49,080 nt of DNA from JBAXLO01 sp037134755 (GTDB taxonomy: Bacteria; Bacteroidota; Bacteroidia; Bacteroidales; JACABE01). The stretch spans positions 1 to 49,080 of the forward strand of contig JBAXLO010000003.1 of the NCBI GenBank assembly GCA_037134755.1, in the 5' to 3' direction. This document shows positions 18,042-27,866 of this stretch, in pieces (the stretch's first letter is position 1; each line of letters begins with the position of its first letter). The translations under genes and the position numbers were made by a program. The notes below the pieces were generated by a model. The model ran no database searches. It saw only the letters and a list, made by a program, of their open reading frames with translations, and had not been told where the DNA came from.

Positions 18042-18057
18042 CAAATGTACAAATATA
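18042..18057 (-). promoter_or_regulatory. Two abutting -7 elements before the AhpD-like gene
   Basis: On the minus strand TATATTTG (18057-18050) is followed directly by TACATTTG (18049-18042); both match TAnnTTTG. They lie 40-55 bp before the start codon and could give alternative transcription starts. Confidence 0.5.
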
Positions 18058-18254
18058 TTACTCTTTAAACAAAGAATCTATCATAAGGTTAACAAATCTT
18101 TTATTAAATTAATGTAAAGCTTTTCTGGAAACATCAAAATCACAACTATAATAACAATGTTCTTTTTTATACCGCTTTCGCGGAAGCTATTGCAGGCAAT
18201 ATTATTCCAATCGACTATAAAAATGGTTAACACTACGAAGTTTTAATCCAACAA

Positions 18255-19532
18255 TTACCTGGTTTTTAAAGTCGGATACTTACCAAACCATTTCTTCTTA
18301 TTACCACTCACATCCGAAGATGAATCGCTAGTGTTTCTTGGTGGGCGATTTGAATTATTTCTTTGTTGCCTTACAGCAGCCTTTACAGGATTATGATCCA
18401 TCAAAGGAAAAGGATGCTCATCAATAACCGGTATTTTCTTTCCAATAAGTTTCTCAATATCTTTCAAAAAAGGTTTCTCTAATGCATCGCAAAAAGAAAA
18501 AGCAGTACCCTTTGCCCCTGCCCTACCTGTTCTTCCAATACGATGAACATAAGTTTCGGCAACATTTGGCATCTCGAAGTTAATCACAAACTCCATATCA
18601 TCAATATCAATACCACGTGCAGCAATATCTGTAGCAACTAAAACCCTTGTAGTTTTTTCTTTAAAGTTAGTCAATGCTCTTTGTCTGGCATTCTGTGATT
18701 TATTCCCATGAATAGCTTCAGCACTTACTTTAATCTTCTCTAGAGCCTTTACCACCTTGTCTGCACCATGCTTAGTACGCGTAAATACTAAGGCTGTTAT
18801 AATGTTTTTATCTTTTAAGATATCAATTAACAAAGCTGTTTTATTTCCATTATCAACAAAATAAACATGTTGTTTTATAATATCAACAGGAGTAGCTGAA
18901 GGTGTTATCTCAACTTTTGATGGCTGAAACAATATAGTATTAGATAGTTTAACAATTTCAGGAGGCATCGTAGCAGAGAAAAACAATGACTGACGCTTAT
19001 GAGGCAGTGCTGTAATGATTCTTTTTACATCATGTATAAAACCCATATCGAGCATACAATCTGCTTCATCCAACACAAAGATTTCTATATCACGCAAAGT
19101 AATATATCCTTGATTCATCAAATCAAGCAACCTCCCGGGAGTGGCTACTAATATATCAACTCCCTTTTGCAAGATCTGAGTTTGTGGATTCTGGTTAACA
19201 CCGCCAAAAATAACGGTACTAGTCAAACCTGTAAAACGACCATAAGCTAAAAAACTTTCGTTTATCTGGATTGCAAGTTCACGAGTAGGTGTAATAATCA
19301 GACTTCTGATTTTACGTTTTCTATCATACGATTTATTCGCATGTAATAATTGTAGGATAGGGATAGCAAATGCAGCTGTCTTTCCTGTTCCTGTTTGGGC
19401 ACAACCCAACAAATCTGTTCCACGCAATACAATAGGAATAGCTTCTTTTTGAATTGGCGTTGGGATCTCATAACCTTCTTGTTTTATCGATCTAAGAATC
19501 GGTTCTATGATGTTTAATGATTGAAATGGCAT
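18255..19532 (-). CDS. rhlE: DEAD-box ATP-dependent RNA helicase, RhlE type
   Basis: A 425-aa RNA helicase for RNA remodelling, ribosome assembly or decay. All DEAD-box motifs are visible: Q motif GYEIPTPIQ (Q28), motif I AQTGTGKT (K51), PTRELA, GG and TPGR, DEAD, SAT, then ARGIDI and HRIGRTGRAG in the second RecA-like domain. The C-terminal 60 residues are basic and Asn/Arg/Ser-rich (QQRNNSNRPPRN), a usual RNA-binding tail. Upstream on the minus strand, TATCTTTG at 19623-19616 is a good -7 box. The start chosen, MPFQSL, aligns with the usual F-x-x-L N-terminus of RhlE proteins. Confidence 0.94.
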   Translation of the reverse strand: MPFQSLNIIEPILRSIKQEGYEIPTPIQKEAIPIVLRGTDLLGCAQTGTGKTAAFAIPILQLLHANKSYDRKRKIRSLIITPTRELAIQINESFLAYGRFTGLTSTVIFGGVNQNPQTQILQKGVDILVATPGRLLDLMNQGYITLRDIEIFVLDEADCMLDMGFIHDVKRIITALPHKRQSLFFSATMPPEIVKLSNTILFQPSKVEITPSATPVDIIKQHVYFVDNGNKTALLIDILKDKNIITALVFTRTKHGADKVVKALEKIKVSAEAIHGNKSQNARQRALTNFKEKTTRVLVATDIAARGIDIDDMEFVINFEMPNVAETYVHRIGRTGRAGAKGTAFSFCDALEKPFLKDIEKLIGKKIPVIDEHPFPLMDHNPVKAAVRQQRNNSNRPPRNTSDSSSDVSGNKKKWFGKYPTLKTR

Positions 19533-19615
19533 ATTTTTTTATAAAGTACATGTTCTAATGAACCAAAACCAGACTATATTTAGGATAGGAAATGTTCGAA
19601 TAGTTATTTTTTCTG

Positions 19616-19623
19616 CAAAGATA
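19616..19623 (-). promoter_or_regulatory. -7 element for the helicase gene
   Basis: TATCTTTG on the minus strand, an exact TAnnTTTG match, about 85 bp upstream of the helicase start; a -33 TTTG was not found at the right distance. Confidence 0.5.
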
Positions 19624-19688
19624 CGATTAATAATTGGATTAACAGTTTTTTATTATTTACAAGAAATTTATATTCCAATGTAAATTAA

Positions 19689-19722
19689 CAAAGCCATATC
19701 AAATTCAATTGATATGGCTTTG
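19689..19722 (-). terminator. Hairpin terminator after the Asn-rich gene
   Basis: A perfect 14-bp stem, CAAAGCCATATCAA and TTGATATGGCTTTG, with a 6-base loop, 27 bp after the stop at 19749. The minus-strand 3' flank is T-rich (TTAATTT) but not a pure U-run. Confidence 0.8.
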
Positions 19723-19748
19723 CATTTCAGATTAAAACTCTTAGTTTA

Positions 19749-21206
19749 TTATTTTCTTTCTGAATCTTTATGTTCAACTTTCTTTTCAGCAGGTCTGGTA
19801 TTTTGAGCTGGTGCAGGTCTTACAGTTGGTGTTGGTGTTGATCTTACATTTGGTGTTGATTTAACTTCGTTTCTTGGAGCTGATCTAACATTATTATTAT
19901 TAGCAGGACGATTTGAATTATTCTCTCTGTTATTATTATTAATATTTTGATTAGGCCTTGAATTATTTGGAGTAGGATTTGATTTTATCTCATTCCTTGG
20001 TGTTGTCCTATTATTCTGATTTGTTCTAACATCAGTCCCGGGAGTTGTTTTTGTATTATTATTTATAACTCTATTTGAATTATTATTACCTCTATTATTG
20101 TTATTATTTGGAGTAGTTTTAGCATTATTATTTATAACACGATTAGTATTGTTATTATTAGTATTTGGAGATGTTCTAGTATTATTATTTGTTACTCGGT
20201 TTGAATTGTTACCTGTATTAACATTATTTGCATTTGGAGTCGTTCTTGCATTATTATTAACTCTGTTTGAATTATTGTTTCTGTTCGAGTTTACACCTTC
20301 TGACCCTCTTTTATTCCCAACAACAGCATTTCTATTATTTCTATTTCCTCTGTTATCATTCACATTTCTGTTATAAGTACCTTTATAATCGCCTTTTTCT
20401 ATTCTTTTATGTACAGCTACAGAAGTAGATCTTCTTGCACCATAATAAGTATGAGCTGCCGGAGAACGATATTCGTGTGTTTGATGAAAATATTCATACC
20501 CACGGTGATTGTGCCAGTGTCCATAATAATCATCATAATAAACAGGATGCCATGGACGCCAATATGAAGGATAGTAGCCATATCTATATGGGGAGTTATA
20601 AACAACATAGTCAGGTGCAAAAATATAATGAACAATACTCCATGCTCCTATTGTATAAATAAAAGCGTCTCCATAACCAACGTTACTGTTAGTATAATAA
20701 GTATTGTATTCATACACATTATGACCACCTGAAAATACTGCTGTATTATCGTTTGGTGAATAGCCGGGATTAGGTGTTCCATTGGAAGGTTCTACAATAT
20801 AATCCTTTCCATATAATGCCATATCACCAATAATCTGAATTTGAATTTTATTATTAGCATCTTTTGCAACCTCAATTACAGCTAAATCTTGTGATTCATT
20901 TTGAGATAGAATATCTCTAAGAACAATTATATGAGCATTGCCACTAAGATTGTCAATTACTTTTATATAGTCTATTTTTCCATCACCATCCAAATCAAGA
21001 TTATTAATCTTTGAATCTTCAGCATTAAGTTTTTGTTCAAACTCTTCAAGTGTTTGTGATTGTTGAAACAGACTCAAAACACCATATAGATTTAGGTTAT
21101 CGCCAGGCAAACCAAGTTGCCCTGTATTTTGACTATTCTGTGAAAAAACCGGATTGCTTAATAAATAGCATCCGAAGACGATTGATAATAACAGTAACTT
21201 TTTCAT
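19749..21206 (-). CDS. Exported Asn-rich hypothetical protein, 485 aa
   Basis: A signal peptide (cleavage likely after VFS, residue 22) precedes three regions. Residues about 30-140 hold an EF-hand-like DLDGDGKIDYIKV loop in a beta-rich segment. Residues about 150-260 are very rich in Tyr, His and Trp (for example YRYGYYPSYWRPWHPVYYDD), around a hydrophobic stretch AFIYTIGAWSIVHYIF. Residues about 270-485 are low-complexity Asn/Thr/Arg/Pro ending in a charged KKVEHKDSERK. The DNA of the last part is a run of AAT/AAC codons. The pattern is seen in exported Bacteroidota proteins of unknown function. It is followed by a terminator and appears monocistronic. Confidence 0.85.
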   Translation of the reverse strand: MKKLLLLSIVFGCYLLSNPVFSQNSQNTGQLGLPGDNLNLYGVLSLFQQSQTLEEFEQKLNAEDSKINNLDLDGDGKIDYIKVIDNLSGNAHIIVLRDILSQNESQDLAVIEVAKDANNKIQIQIIGDMALYGKDYIVEPSNGTPNPGYSPNDNTAVFSGGHNVYEYNTYYTNSNVGYGDAFIYTIGAWSIVHYIFAPDYVVYNSPYRYGYYPSYWRPWHPVYYDDYYGHWHNHRGYEYFHQTHEYRSPAAHTYYGARRSTSVAVHKRIEKGDYKGTYNRNVNDNRGNRNNRNAVVGNKRGSEGVNSNRNNNSNRVNNNARTTPNANNVNTGNNSNRVTNNNTRTSPNTNNNNTNRVINNNAKTTPNNNNNRGNNNSNRVINNNTKTTPGTDVRTNQNNRTTPRNEIKSNPTPNNSRPNQNINNNNRENNSNRPANNNNVRSAPRNEVKSTPNVRSTPTPTVRPAPAQNTRPAEKKVEHKDSERK

Positions 21207-21279
21207 TGTATTAATTTTTTAATTATTAAGAACATTGTTTAATTATAATTTACTAGACAAAAATCGTGCCATAATTACT

Positions 21280-22527
21280 TTAAAGTTTTAATGGCACTTT
21301 AATATATTGTGAATGATACGTTTTTCCATAATCACCTTTTTCAGCACCATTATTCTTATGTATGAACAAAAGAAAATTAATTGTGACGAACATTTGAATA
21401 ATAATAACTGTATATAATAGCTTTTTACGATACTGAAATATCTTAGCCAGAAAAATATATGTAAAAGGGAAAGCACAAATAATGTAATGTTGAAATATAG
21501 TAGTACCACTTAAAGTCATGAATATTCCCAAACCTAACAATATTGCAAATAAGTAAAAGTTTGTAATACTCATCCCTATAATCACATTATTTATAAAAAT
21601 CTTTTGCTTTATGTAAAGCAATATCCTTACTATATATCTATAGATTCTATTGAGAGTAAAAACACCGGTTGCAACAAGTAACAAATGCGCAACTGCGACA
21701 AGATAAGTTGGAACCCCAACTATTACAGGTTCTCTGATAAACATCCAGAATTCTTTTCGTAAAGAATAATAAATATTAAGCCCTGTAGAATCAAGAAACC
21801 AATAAAGATAAAAGTTAAATTGAAATATATGCCAAAAACTAAGTTTAGTAACTTGTGGATTGTGCATTAAAAAGGAAATCCATGGTATAAGACCTATACC
21901 CCCAATTAAACTTCCGGCTAGCCAATAAATCCATCTGAATTTTATTTTATTATAATGGTCGTGGATTAATGAGAATACGAAAAGTCCGAAAGCAAAAAAG
22001 AAACCACTCATATGTACTTGTCCCATCAAAGCTCCTGAGAATCCCCAAAGAAAAGCCCCCCATGCCTTATGTCTATAATAATTTGAAAAGAATATTATAA
22101 ATGAAAACATTGGTAATAAATCTTGCGCCCAAATCTTTCTGGAAAATAGCACAGCTAACGGACTAATAGCAGCAAGAGTTATTCCTAACAACCATATTTC
22201 CTTTTCTTTTGAATCTATTTTGAGATAAATAAACACTAAAAAACAAAGAATACTGACAATATTAATAATCTGAACGATTCTATTCATTGCAAGTGGATCG
22301 CTTGTATAAGCAGCAATAATTGCATAAACACCAACACTCAATCCTGGATTAACAATCCCTCCACCACTTTTCATCCCAACGTCAGGAAATACTCCCTTAT
22401 CTACAGCGGTATGAGCCATTGTGTACATTAGTTTTTCATCATCCTTCCATTCCATATCACCGGGCCAGACAAGACGCATAAATAAACCAACAACAATTAT
22501 TATTAAAAGAAAATATTCTTTTTTCAT
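21280..22527 (-). CDS. Polytopic membrane protein, GT-C/GT39-like glycosyltransferase
   Basis: A 415-aa protein with about ten predicted hydrophobic helices. The first helix is followed by an acidic loop WPGDMEWKDDEKLMY, reminiscent of the catalytic Asp/Glu loop of GT-C lipid-linked sugar transferases (PMT/ArnT group). Further GT-C-like features are the SRKIWAQDLLPMF and GFSGALMGQVHMSGF segments. Likely role is transfer of a sugar from a polyprenyl-linked donor to a glycan or protein in the envelope, but the family assignment is by appearance only. It lies 73 bp downstream of nothing co-directional closer than dnaN, which has its own terminator, so it is probably transcribed alone. Confidence 0.7.
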   Translation of the reverse strand: MKKEYFLLIIIVVGLFMRLVWPGDMEWKDDEKLMYTMAHTAVDKGVFPDVGMKSGGGIVNPGLSVGVYAIIAAYTSDPLAMNRIVQIINIVSILCFLVFIYLKIDSKEKEIWLLGITLAAISPLAVLFSRKIWAQDLLPMFSFIIFFSNYYRHKAWGAFLWGFSGALMGQVHMSGFFFAFGLFVFSLIHDHYNKIKFRWIYWLAGSLIGGIGLIPWISFLMHNPQVTKLSFWHIFQFNFYLYWFLDSTGLNIYYSLRKEFWMFIREPVIVGVPTYLVAVAHLLLVATGVFTLNRIYRYIVRILLYIKQKIFINNVIIGMSITNFYLFAILLGLGIFMTLSGTTIFQHYIICAFPFTYIFLAKIFQYRKKLLYTVIIIQMFVTINFLLFIHKNNGAEKGDYGKTYHSQYIKVPLKL

Positions 22528-22640
22528 ATATAAATAATTTTAGCCTTTAAGCTAAGCTATCAAAATATCGTAATACTTAATGCAAAAGTAATTAATTTTA
22601 TCAGATTATTGTATACTTTACAAAATAATTTAGTTCTTTT

Positions 22641-22679
22641 AAAAAAGAACGCTCCATATTTATTAAAATATGGAGCGTT
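22641..22679 (-). terminator. Intrinsic terminator after dnaN
   Basis: AACGCTCCATATT (22648-22660) pairs with AATATGGAGCGTT (22667-22679); read on the minus strand the stem is followed by TCTTTTTT. Canonical form, 24 bp after the dnaN stop. Confidence 0.92.
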
Positions 22680-22702
22680 AAGTATAATATAAACTAAATA
22701 TA

Positions 22703-23842
22703 TTATTGCTGATTAAGCATAACCGGCATTACTAACATTAAGATATCTTCATCCTTATTTTCGTTATCTACTGGCATCAAAATACCAGCTCTATTAGGTT
22801 GTGACATTTCAAGTTTCACCATTTCGTTATCAATATTATTCAACATCTCTTGTAAGAATTTCGAGTTAAAACCTATCTCAATAGGTTCTCCATCATAACT
22901 ACAAGTTAATCTTTCTTTAGCTTCATTTGAATAATCTAGATCTTCAGCAGATAATACTAATTCTTTTCCACTTAATTTTAAACGAACCTGATGTGTTGAT
23001 TGATTAGCAAAAATAGCCACACGTCTGATTGCATTTAAAAGAGACACTCTATCAATAATTAGTTTATTTGGATTTTCTCTTGGTATTACTGCTTCGTAAT
23101 TTGGATATTTACCATCAATCAAACGACACACTAATTCAACATTTTCAAAAGTAAAAAGAGCATTCCTTTGATTATATTCAATCAAAACAGGAGTATCCTT
23201 ACCAACCAATGTATTTTTTAACTGATTTAATGGCTTCTTCGCTAATATGAATGAGGCAGCATTCTCAGCTTTTGCATCTGTTCGTCTATAACGAACTAAT
23301 TTATGAGCATCAGTTGCAACAAAAGTAATATCATCAGGTGTCAACTCACAAAAAATACCTGACATTACAGGACGAAGTTCATCATTACCTGTAGCAAATA
23401 ATGTTTTGTTGATTGCACTTGCAATAATACTTGAATTGATTTCTATTTTAGTAGTATCTTCCAAAACAGGTACCTGAGGAAATTCTTCAGCATTCTGCCC
23501 ACTTAACTTATACTTACCTTCTCCGGCAGTAATTTCAACCATAAATGTTTCTTCATTTATATTGAACACTAAAGGAATGTCAGAAAATGTTTTTAACGAT
23601 TCTAACAATTTCTTAGCAGGAATAGCCATCTTTCCTTCTTGTGCATCACCTAAAGTTTCACTATCAAGTGGAATCTTAATAGTCATAGTAGTTTCCAGGT
23701 CTGATGCTGTAACAACTAATTTATCTCCGGTAAATTCAAATAAAAAGTTCTCAAGTATTGGAAGTGTACTGTTTGCATTTAACACTCCACTTAAAGTTTG
23801 TAAACTTTTTAACAATAATTGACTTTGGACTATAAATCTCAT
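22703..23842 (-). CDS. dnaN: DNA polymerase III beta subunit (sliding clamp)
   Basis: A 379-aa clamp protein that encircles DNA and tethers the replicase. It has the normal three-domain length and family motifs: MRFIVQSQLLLKSLQTLSGV at the start, LPILENFLFE, TASDLETTM, FVATDAHKLV in the middle domain, and the C-terminal LVMPVMLNQQ (family usual MPM). It is the last gene of gldF-gldG-DUF4340-dnaN on the minus strand, 81 bp after the DUF4340 gene. This arrangement is common in Bacteroidota, and here dnaN is not next to dnaA. A strong terminator follows. Confidence 0.97.
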   Translation of the reverse strand: MRFIVQSQLLLKSLQTLSGVLNANSTLPILENFLFEFTGDKLVVTASDLETTMTIKIPLDSETLGDAQEGKMAIPAKKLLESLKTFSDIPLVFNINEETFMVEITAGEGKYKLSGQNAEEFPQVPVLEDTTKIEINSSIIASAINKTLFATGNDELRPVMSGIFCELTPDDITFVATDAHKLVRYRRTDAKAENAASFILAKKPLNQLKNTLVGKDTPVLIEYNQRNALFTFENVELVCRLIDGKYPNYEAVIPRENPNKLIIDRVSLLNAIRRVAIFANQSTHQVRLKLSGKELVLSAEDLDYSNEAKERLTCSYDGEPIEIGFNSKFLQEMLNNIDNEMVKLEMSQPNRAGILMPVDNENKDEDILMLVMPVMLNQQ

Positions 23843-23923
23843 TTTGTTTGTATTTTCTAAATATTATATTTGCAAAAATAGAGTAAAATTCAATGCGAGT
23901 TAAATTTATTTATCAACAAAATT

Positions 23924-24976
23924 CTATTTCTTGTTAATAACTTTTCTAAAATAGTCAGCAGAACGTATTAAATGATCAAATACAAAAAACTGTATGGTCA
24001 CAAAATCCTTCTTCTCATTTATTAATGCATAAAACCTATCACGATCCATTATAACCTGTAGGTCATTCACATCAACATCCCCTACTTCAGCAGCTTTAGG
24101 GAATGTGGTAATAGTTGTACTTTTACCTGAAATATCTGTAACTGTTAAGATATGCAATGGTTTTTTTGATGTCAATGAATCTATTGCATGCTGACCAATT
24201 CCATTTTTGAATGCTTCAAAATTTATATTAATAAATGAAGACATATAATCTAGAACCTTCATAGTATCATACTCATTAACTATTCGATTACTTGCCAATA
24301 ATTTCAATTCAAAACTTCTGCCTACCTTAGTTATTTCAAAAGAGGAATCAGGTAAATTTGGATACTCTAGACGCACTGATTTAATATCTGATATTTTAAC
24401 ATCAAAAACTTTATGCCCTCTCCAGTCTGTCTCTACGGCAGAAAAACGTGGCGAAACGAAACCACGAAAACCAGGAATATAAACTATTGCAGGATCCTCT
24501 GCACCTTCCATTAACATAAAAGTCCCAATATTATCTTGAGTTTCGCCTCCTACATAATATACTTTTGTTAGTTTTTCATGTTTAAACATTTTAATCTTAT
24601 CAAACAAATCAATTCGATATACTGATTGATATATTTCAACCTTAACACTTTTTGCTGCCAACCATTTAATAACGTTATTCCTACCTGATTTCGAAACTGG
24701 CTCTTTTACTTTCAACTCATTCATAGTCTCCAGTAACATTTCCATTACTTGTCTATTGGCATCAAACTTTTCATTTAACTTCCAGTTCTGATCGTCAACC
24801 CTTTCAAGTGTAACTTTATTATTAAGTTTATCACTCATAAATATCTTAGTAATAGTAGACACATCTTCTACGGCAAAATTATCAACGATAGTACTTTTTC
24901 TGTTTGAGAAGATTAGTACAACTGCTACAACTGCTAATACAAGAGTAAGTATTATTACGATCCTGTTTTTCTTCAT
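23924..24976 (-). CDS. DUF4340-family membrane-anchored protein
   Basis: A 350-aa protein with one N-terminal membrane helix (about 5-24) and a beta-rich extracytoplasmic part containing VEDVSTITKIFM, a WKLNEKFDAN segment and YYVGGETQ. This layout is typical of DUF4340 proteins encoded next to GldG-like ABC components. It is thought to assist the GldF/GldG transporter or gliding/secretion functions, but no biochemical role is established. It lies 37 bp after gldG and 81 bp before dnaN, so co-transcription is likely. Confidence 0.85.
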   Translation of the reverse strand: MKKNRIVIILTLVLAVVAVVLIFSNRKSTIVDNFAVEDVSTITKIFMSDKLNNKVTLERVDDQNWKLNEKFDANRQVMEMLLETMNELKVKEPVSKSGRNNVIKWLAAKSVKVEIYQSVYRIDLFDKIKMFKHEKLTKVYYVGGETQDNIGTFMLMEGAEDPAIVYIPGFRGFVSPRFSAVETDWRGHKVFDVKISDIKSVRLEYPNLPDSSFEITKVGRSFELKLLASNRIVNEYDTMKVLDYMSSFININFEAFKNGIGQHAIDSLTSKKPLHILTVTDISGKSTTITTFPKAAEVGDVDVNDLQVIMDRDRFYALINEKKDFVTIQFFVFDHLIRSADYFRKVINKK

Positions 24977-25013
24977 ATATTTATTGAAATAAATTTAATT
25001 AATAATCTTTCAG

Positions 25014-26798
25014 TTACTTTGTATATTTTCTTTTGCGAAGATAAGCTTGAATAATCCCAAAAAGAAGTATTAAAATAACAGGTACTAATACATTAATTAA
25101 CTGCCATTGTAATCTTGAATCATCAATAGCGGTTTTATCTAACATACGTAATTTAAGCTCTCTTGATCTTACAGCTATCAAGCCGGAGCCATCAGTAAGA
25201 TAATTCATACAGTTTAAAATAAATTCTTTATTACCAAAAGTTTGTTTAGTAAACTGATCATATCCTAAAGGTAATGGATATCCTTTTGAATAGTGCAGTT
25301 GATTTCTAATAATATCTCCGTCAGAAACGACAATCATACTAGTTGGGACACTCATATCTATGAAACCAATTTCCTTACTCTCCATTATCTCTGGAGTCAT
25401 TCTATGCGCATAATTCGACTCAAATATCCCTTCCAGAAGAACTGCAACAGGTAAATTGGGCTTATTATATAAACGAGTATCTGGTTTCTTCTTTTGAATA
25501 TCCAAATCAATAATAACTGGGGCATTAAGAACTCTTGAGTAAGTTGAAGTAGTTAATAATATTGTTTTCTTAACGGGATTCTCAATAGTATCAAGGCTAC
25601 TTATAAATTCTGTCCTTATTGCATTTAGATTATTAACTATCGGATGTTTGGCTGTTGGCATTAATACGGGGAAATAATACCATGGCATAAATTTAATTTG
25701 GGGTTGATTTCCTACCTTTCCAACAACTGTTGGTATAGGTAAGCAATTTAAGTCCATAATTAAGTTTGTATTTAAACGAACTCCATATCTAAAAAGCTGA
25801 TCTGCGAGATTAAGTTCATTAGTAACAGCCACTGTATGGTTTGATTCTTTTAAACTATCCATACTAGTAAACACAGGATCTATCATCCACAAAACCTTAC
25901 CACCCCTCATTATAAACTGATCTATGATAAACTTTTCTTTATCACTAAATGCGGAATCAGGTTTTGCAATAATTATTGCTTTGTATTTATTTTGTATTTT
26001 TGTTTTAGCTGTATCTGAAGTTGGATGTTCTGTTAAACAATTGATGTTTTCTGCATACCTACCATTAAATGTATCTTTTAAATGTATCCATTCTACCTGA
26101 TAATATTCATTAAGTGCAGTTGTGATATCATACATATCGATCTTTCTGAGTTCTCCATGTCCTTGAATAATTGCTACTTTGGGTTTATATCTAACACTTA
26201 ATTTGCGGATAACATTTGATATATTATACTCTAATGCTTGTATTGAATTATTGATAACACTTTCGGACTCTAATCCTAATTGAGAATTCAACAGCTCTAA
26301 AGTCATTGTTTTATTCTTATAAGTAACTTCAGCGCAAGGGAAAATAATTTGTTGCTTGGTTGCTCCTTTATCCTTAACCTGAAGATTAGTTGGCTGCAAT
26401 CCTTTTTGGACTAATTGTTTATACAGCTCATTTCTTTCTTTTTTATTGGTTATTGTATTAGGGTCGTAAAACTCATACTGTATATTCTTATTATATGCTC
26501 TAAATTCGTCAAGCATTTCTTTAGTTTCGTTGTGAAGTCTTTTGAATCCGGCAGGAAAATCACCTTCCAGATATATCTTGAAATAAACAATATCATCAAG
26601 ACTTTTTAACAAAGTTTTAGTAGTTGGCGAAAGCGAATATCTGTTCTCAGTGGTTAAATCAACACGGATAAAAGCGAAATATCCAATTACATTAATCAAT
26701 ATAATAATAACTAAACTAAATATCAGTTGAGTGATATTACTACGTTTCATGCTCCTTTTCTTATTTTCCATTTTGCTATTAGATTTTAAAGTTACCAT
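25014..26798 (-). CDS. gldG: ABC-transporter auxiliary component GldG
   Basis: A 594-aa protein of the GldG/ABC_transp_aux family. There is an N-terminal membrane helix (about 22-44), an extracytoplasmic region with the family motifs (RYSLSPTTKTLLKSLDD, YEFYDPN, AIIQGHGE, MRGGKVLWMIDP), and a C-terminal membrane helix just before the basic end YLRKRKYTK. With GldF and a separate ATPase, GldA, it forms the ABC transporter first linked to gliding in Flavobacterium; homologues occur in non-gliding species. The frame overlaps gldF by 7 bp. The second Met (MENKKRS, residue 10) is an equally plausible start that would remove the overlap. Confidence 0.93.
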   Translation of the reverse strand: MVTLKSNSKMENKKRSMKRSNITQLIFSLVIIILINVIGYFAFIRVDLTTENRYSLSPTTKTLLKSLDDIVYFKIYLEGDFPAGFKRLHNETKEMLDEFRAYNKNIQYEFYDPNTITNKKERNELYKQLVQKGLQPTNLQVKDKGATKQQIIFPCAEVTYKNKTMTLELLNSQLGLESESVINNSIQALEYNISNVIRKLSVRYKPKVAIIQGHGELRKIDMYDITTALNEYYQVEWIHLKDTFNGRYAENINCLTEHPTSDTAKTKIQNKYKAIIIAKPDSAFSDKEKFIIDQFIMRGGKVLWMIDPVFTSMDSLKESNHTVAVTNELNLADQLFRYGVRLNTNLIMDLNCLPIPTVVGKVGNQPQIKFMPWYYFPVLMPTAKHPIVNNLNAIRTEFISSLDTIENPVKKTILLTTSTYSRVLNAPVIIDLDIQKKKPDTRLYNKPNLPVAVLLEGIFESNYAHRMTPEIMESKEIGFIDMSVPTSMIVVSDGDIIRNQLHYSKGYPLPLGYDQFTKQTFGNKEFILNCMNYLTDGSGLIAVRSRELKLRMLDKTAIDDSRLQWQLINVLVPVILILLFGIIQAYLRKRKYTK

Positions 26799-27523
26799 TT
26801 ACGACTTTGTAATGATGTTTTAGTAAGTAGTATAAAAAAAGAAATAAGACTCAGATAATAAATCACATCCCTGCTATCAATAACTCCTCTGCTAATAGAT
26901 GAATAATGATGACTTATGCCTATTGATTTAATAAATAAATCGAACGGACCAAAGAGCTCTAAACCAAAAATAAATTCAAAACCTAAATAGAAAAAAGCAC
27001 ATAGGAAAACCGAAAGTATAAATGATACTATTTGATTATCTGTGATTGAAGAACAAAACAAACCTATAGATGTAAATGTAGCGCCCAACAAAAGTAATCC
27101 CAGATATGAACCATAAGTTCCACCTATATCTACATTGCCAACAGGCAAACCTAAATGATATACAGTAAAAAAATAAACTAAGGTAGGCAACAATGAAAAA
27201 ACAACAATGATAACACCTGCAAAATACTTTGCCAATATAATCTGAAGATCAGTTAATGGCTTGGTAAGTAACAGCTCTATTGTTCCTAATTTCTTTTCAT
27301 CTGCAAACAACCGCATAGTGATTGCAGGTATTAAGAAAAGAAAAACAAAGGGCGCCAGCATAAACATTCCATCTAATCCGGCATAGCCATAATCAAGGAT
27401 ATTAAAATCTAAGGGGAATACCCAAAGAAACAACCCATTTATAAGCAGGAAAACTGTAATTACAATATAACCAGTTAATGAATTTAAAAAATTACTTACT
27501 TCTTTCTTTAATAATGTGAACAT
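26792..27523 (-). CDS. gldF: ABC-2 type permease GldF
   Basis: A 243-aa integral membrane protein with six hydrophobic helices. The conserved segment PAITMRLFADEKKLGTIELL is followed by TKPLTDLQIILAKYFAG, a signature of GldF-type ABC-2 permeases. It forms the membrane channel of the GldAFG transporter. It is the first gene of the minus-strand gldF-gldG-DUF4340-dnaN run. gldA is not in this window. The presence of gldFG alone does not show that the organism glides. Confidence 0.94.
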   Translation of the reverse strand: MFTLLKKEVSNFLNSLTGYIVITVFLLINGLFLWVFPLDFNILDYGYAGLDGMFMLAPFVFLFLIPAITMRLFADEKKLGTIELLLTKPLTDLQIILAKYFAGVIIVVFSLLPTLVYFFTVYHLGLPVGNVDIGGTYGSYLGLLLLGATFTSIGLFCSSITDNQIVSFILSVFLCAFFYLGFEFIFGLELFGPFDLFIKSIGISHHYSSISRGVIDSRDVIYYLSLISFFILLTKTSLQSRKW

Positions 27524-27714
27524 GATAAGGACTATTTATTCCTGAAATTAGTCTGCGAAGTTACATTAATTTTAGCAAATACAGGTCAACTTAACAAATA
27601 TTAATAAAGTAAAGTATAAAACAAATTCATTTTTAATCCCTAAGCTTATATTATCATTTTATATTTTATTTATTGAATTCTTATTATATAATAGTCTTTT
27701 CACTCAAGTACCAT

Positions 27715-27797
27715 GTTGTCATTTTGAAAGAAGTGAACTAGTATCTTCAGTTAAATATTCAATTGATTACTTCGTCGTTCCTCCTAATAATGAAAAC
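27715..27797. repeat. Degenerate interspersed palindromic element
   Basis: TTGTCATTTTGAAAGAAGTG on the left and ATTACTTCGTCGTTCC with AATGA on the right resemble the two halves of the common bacterial interspersed repeat of type GTCATTnnGAAnGnAGTGAA...AATGAC. The better-preserved example in this window is at 36969-37035. Here the outer arms no longer pair fully. The remaining DNA from 27524 to 27866 shows no gene. Confidence 0.5.
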
Positions 27798-27866
27798 GTT
27801 TTACTCATAACTTACTTTTCGTAGTTGGCTCGTATATAGTATCCTTTTTTTTCTTCGTGTTAATTT

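Noticed and set aside
18172..18183. CCGC-TTTC-GCGG hairpin as a regulatory site
   Set aside because: Only 4 bp stem in a short gap; no support beyond the pairing.
20098..20376. Leu/Phe-rich plus-strand frame opposite the Asn-rich protein
   Set aside because: Antisense of AAT/AAC codon runs gives ATT/GTT-rich hydrophobic peptide; the minus-strand gene has a signal peptide and domain structure.
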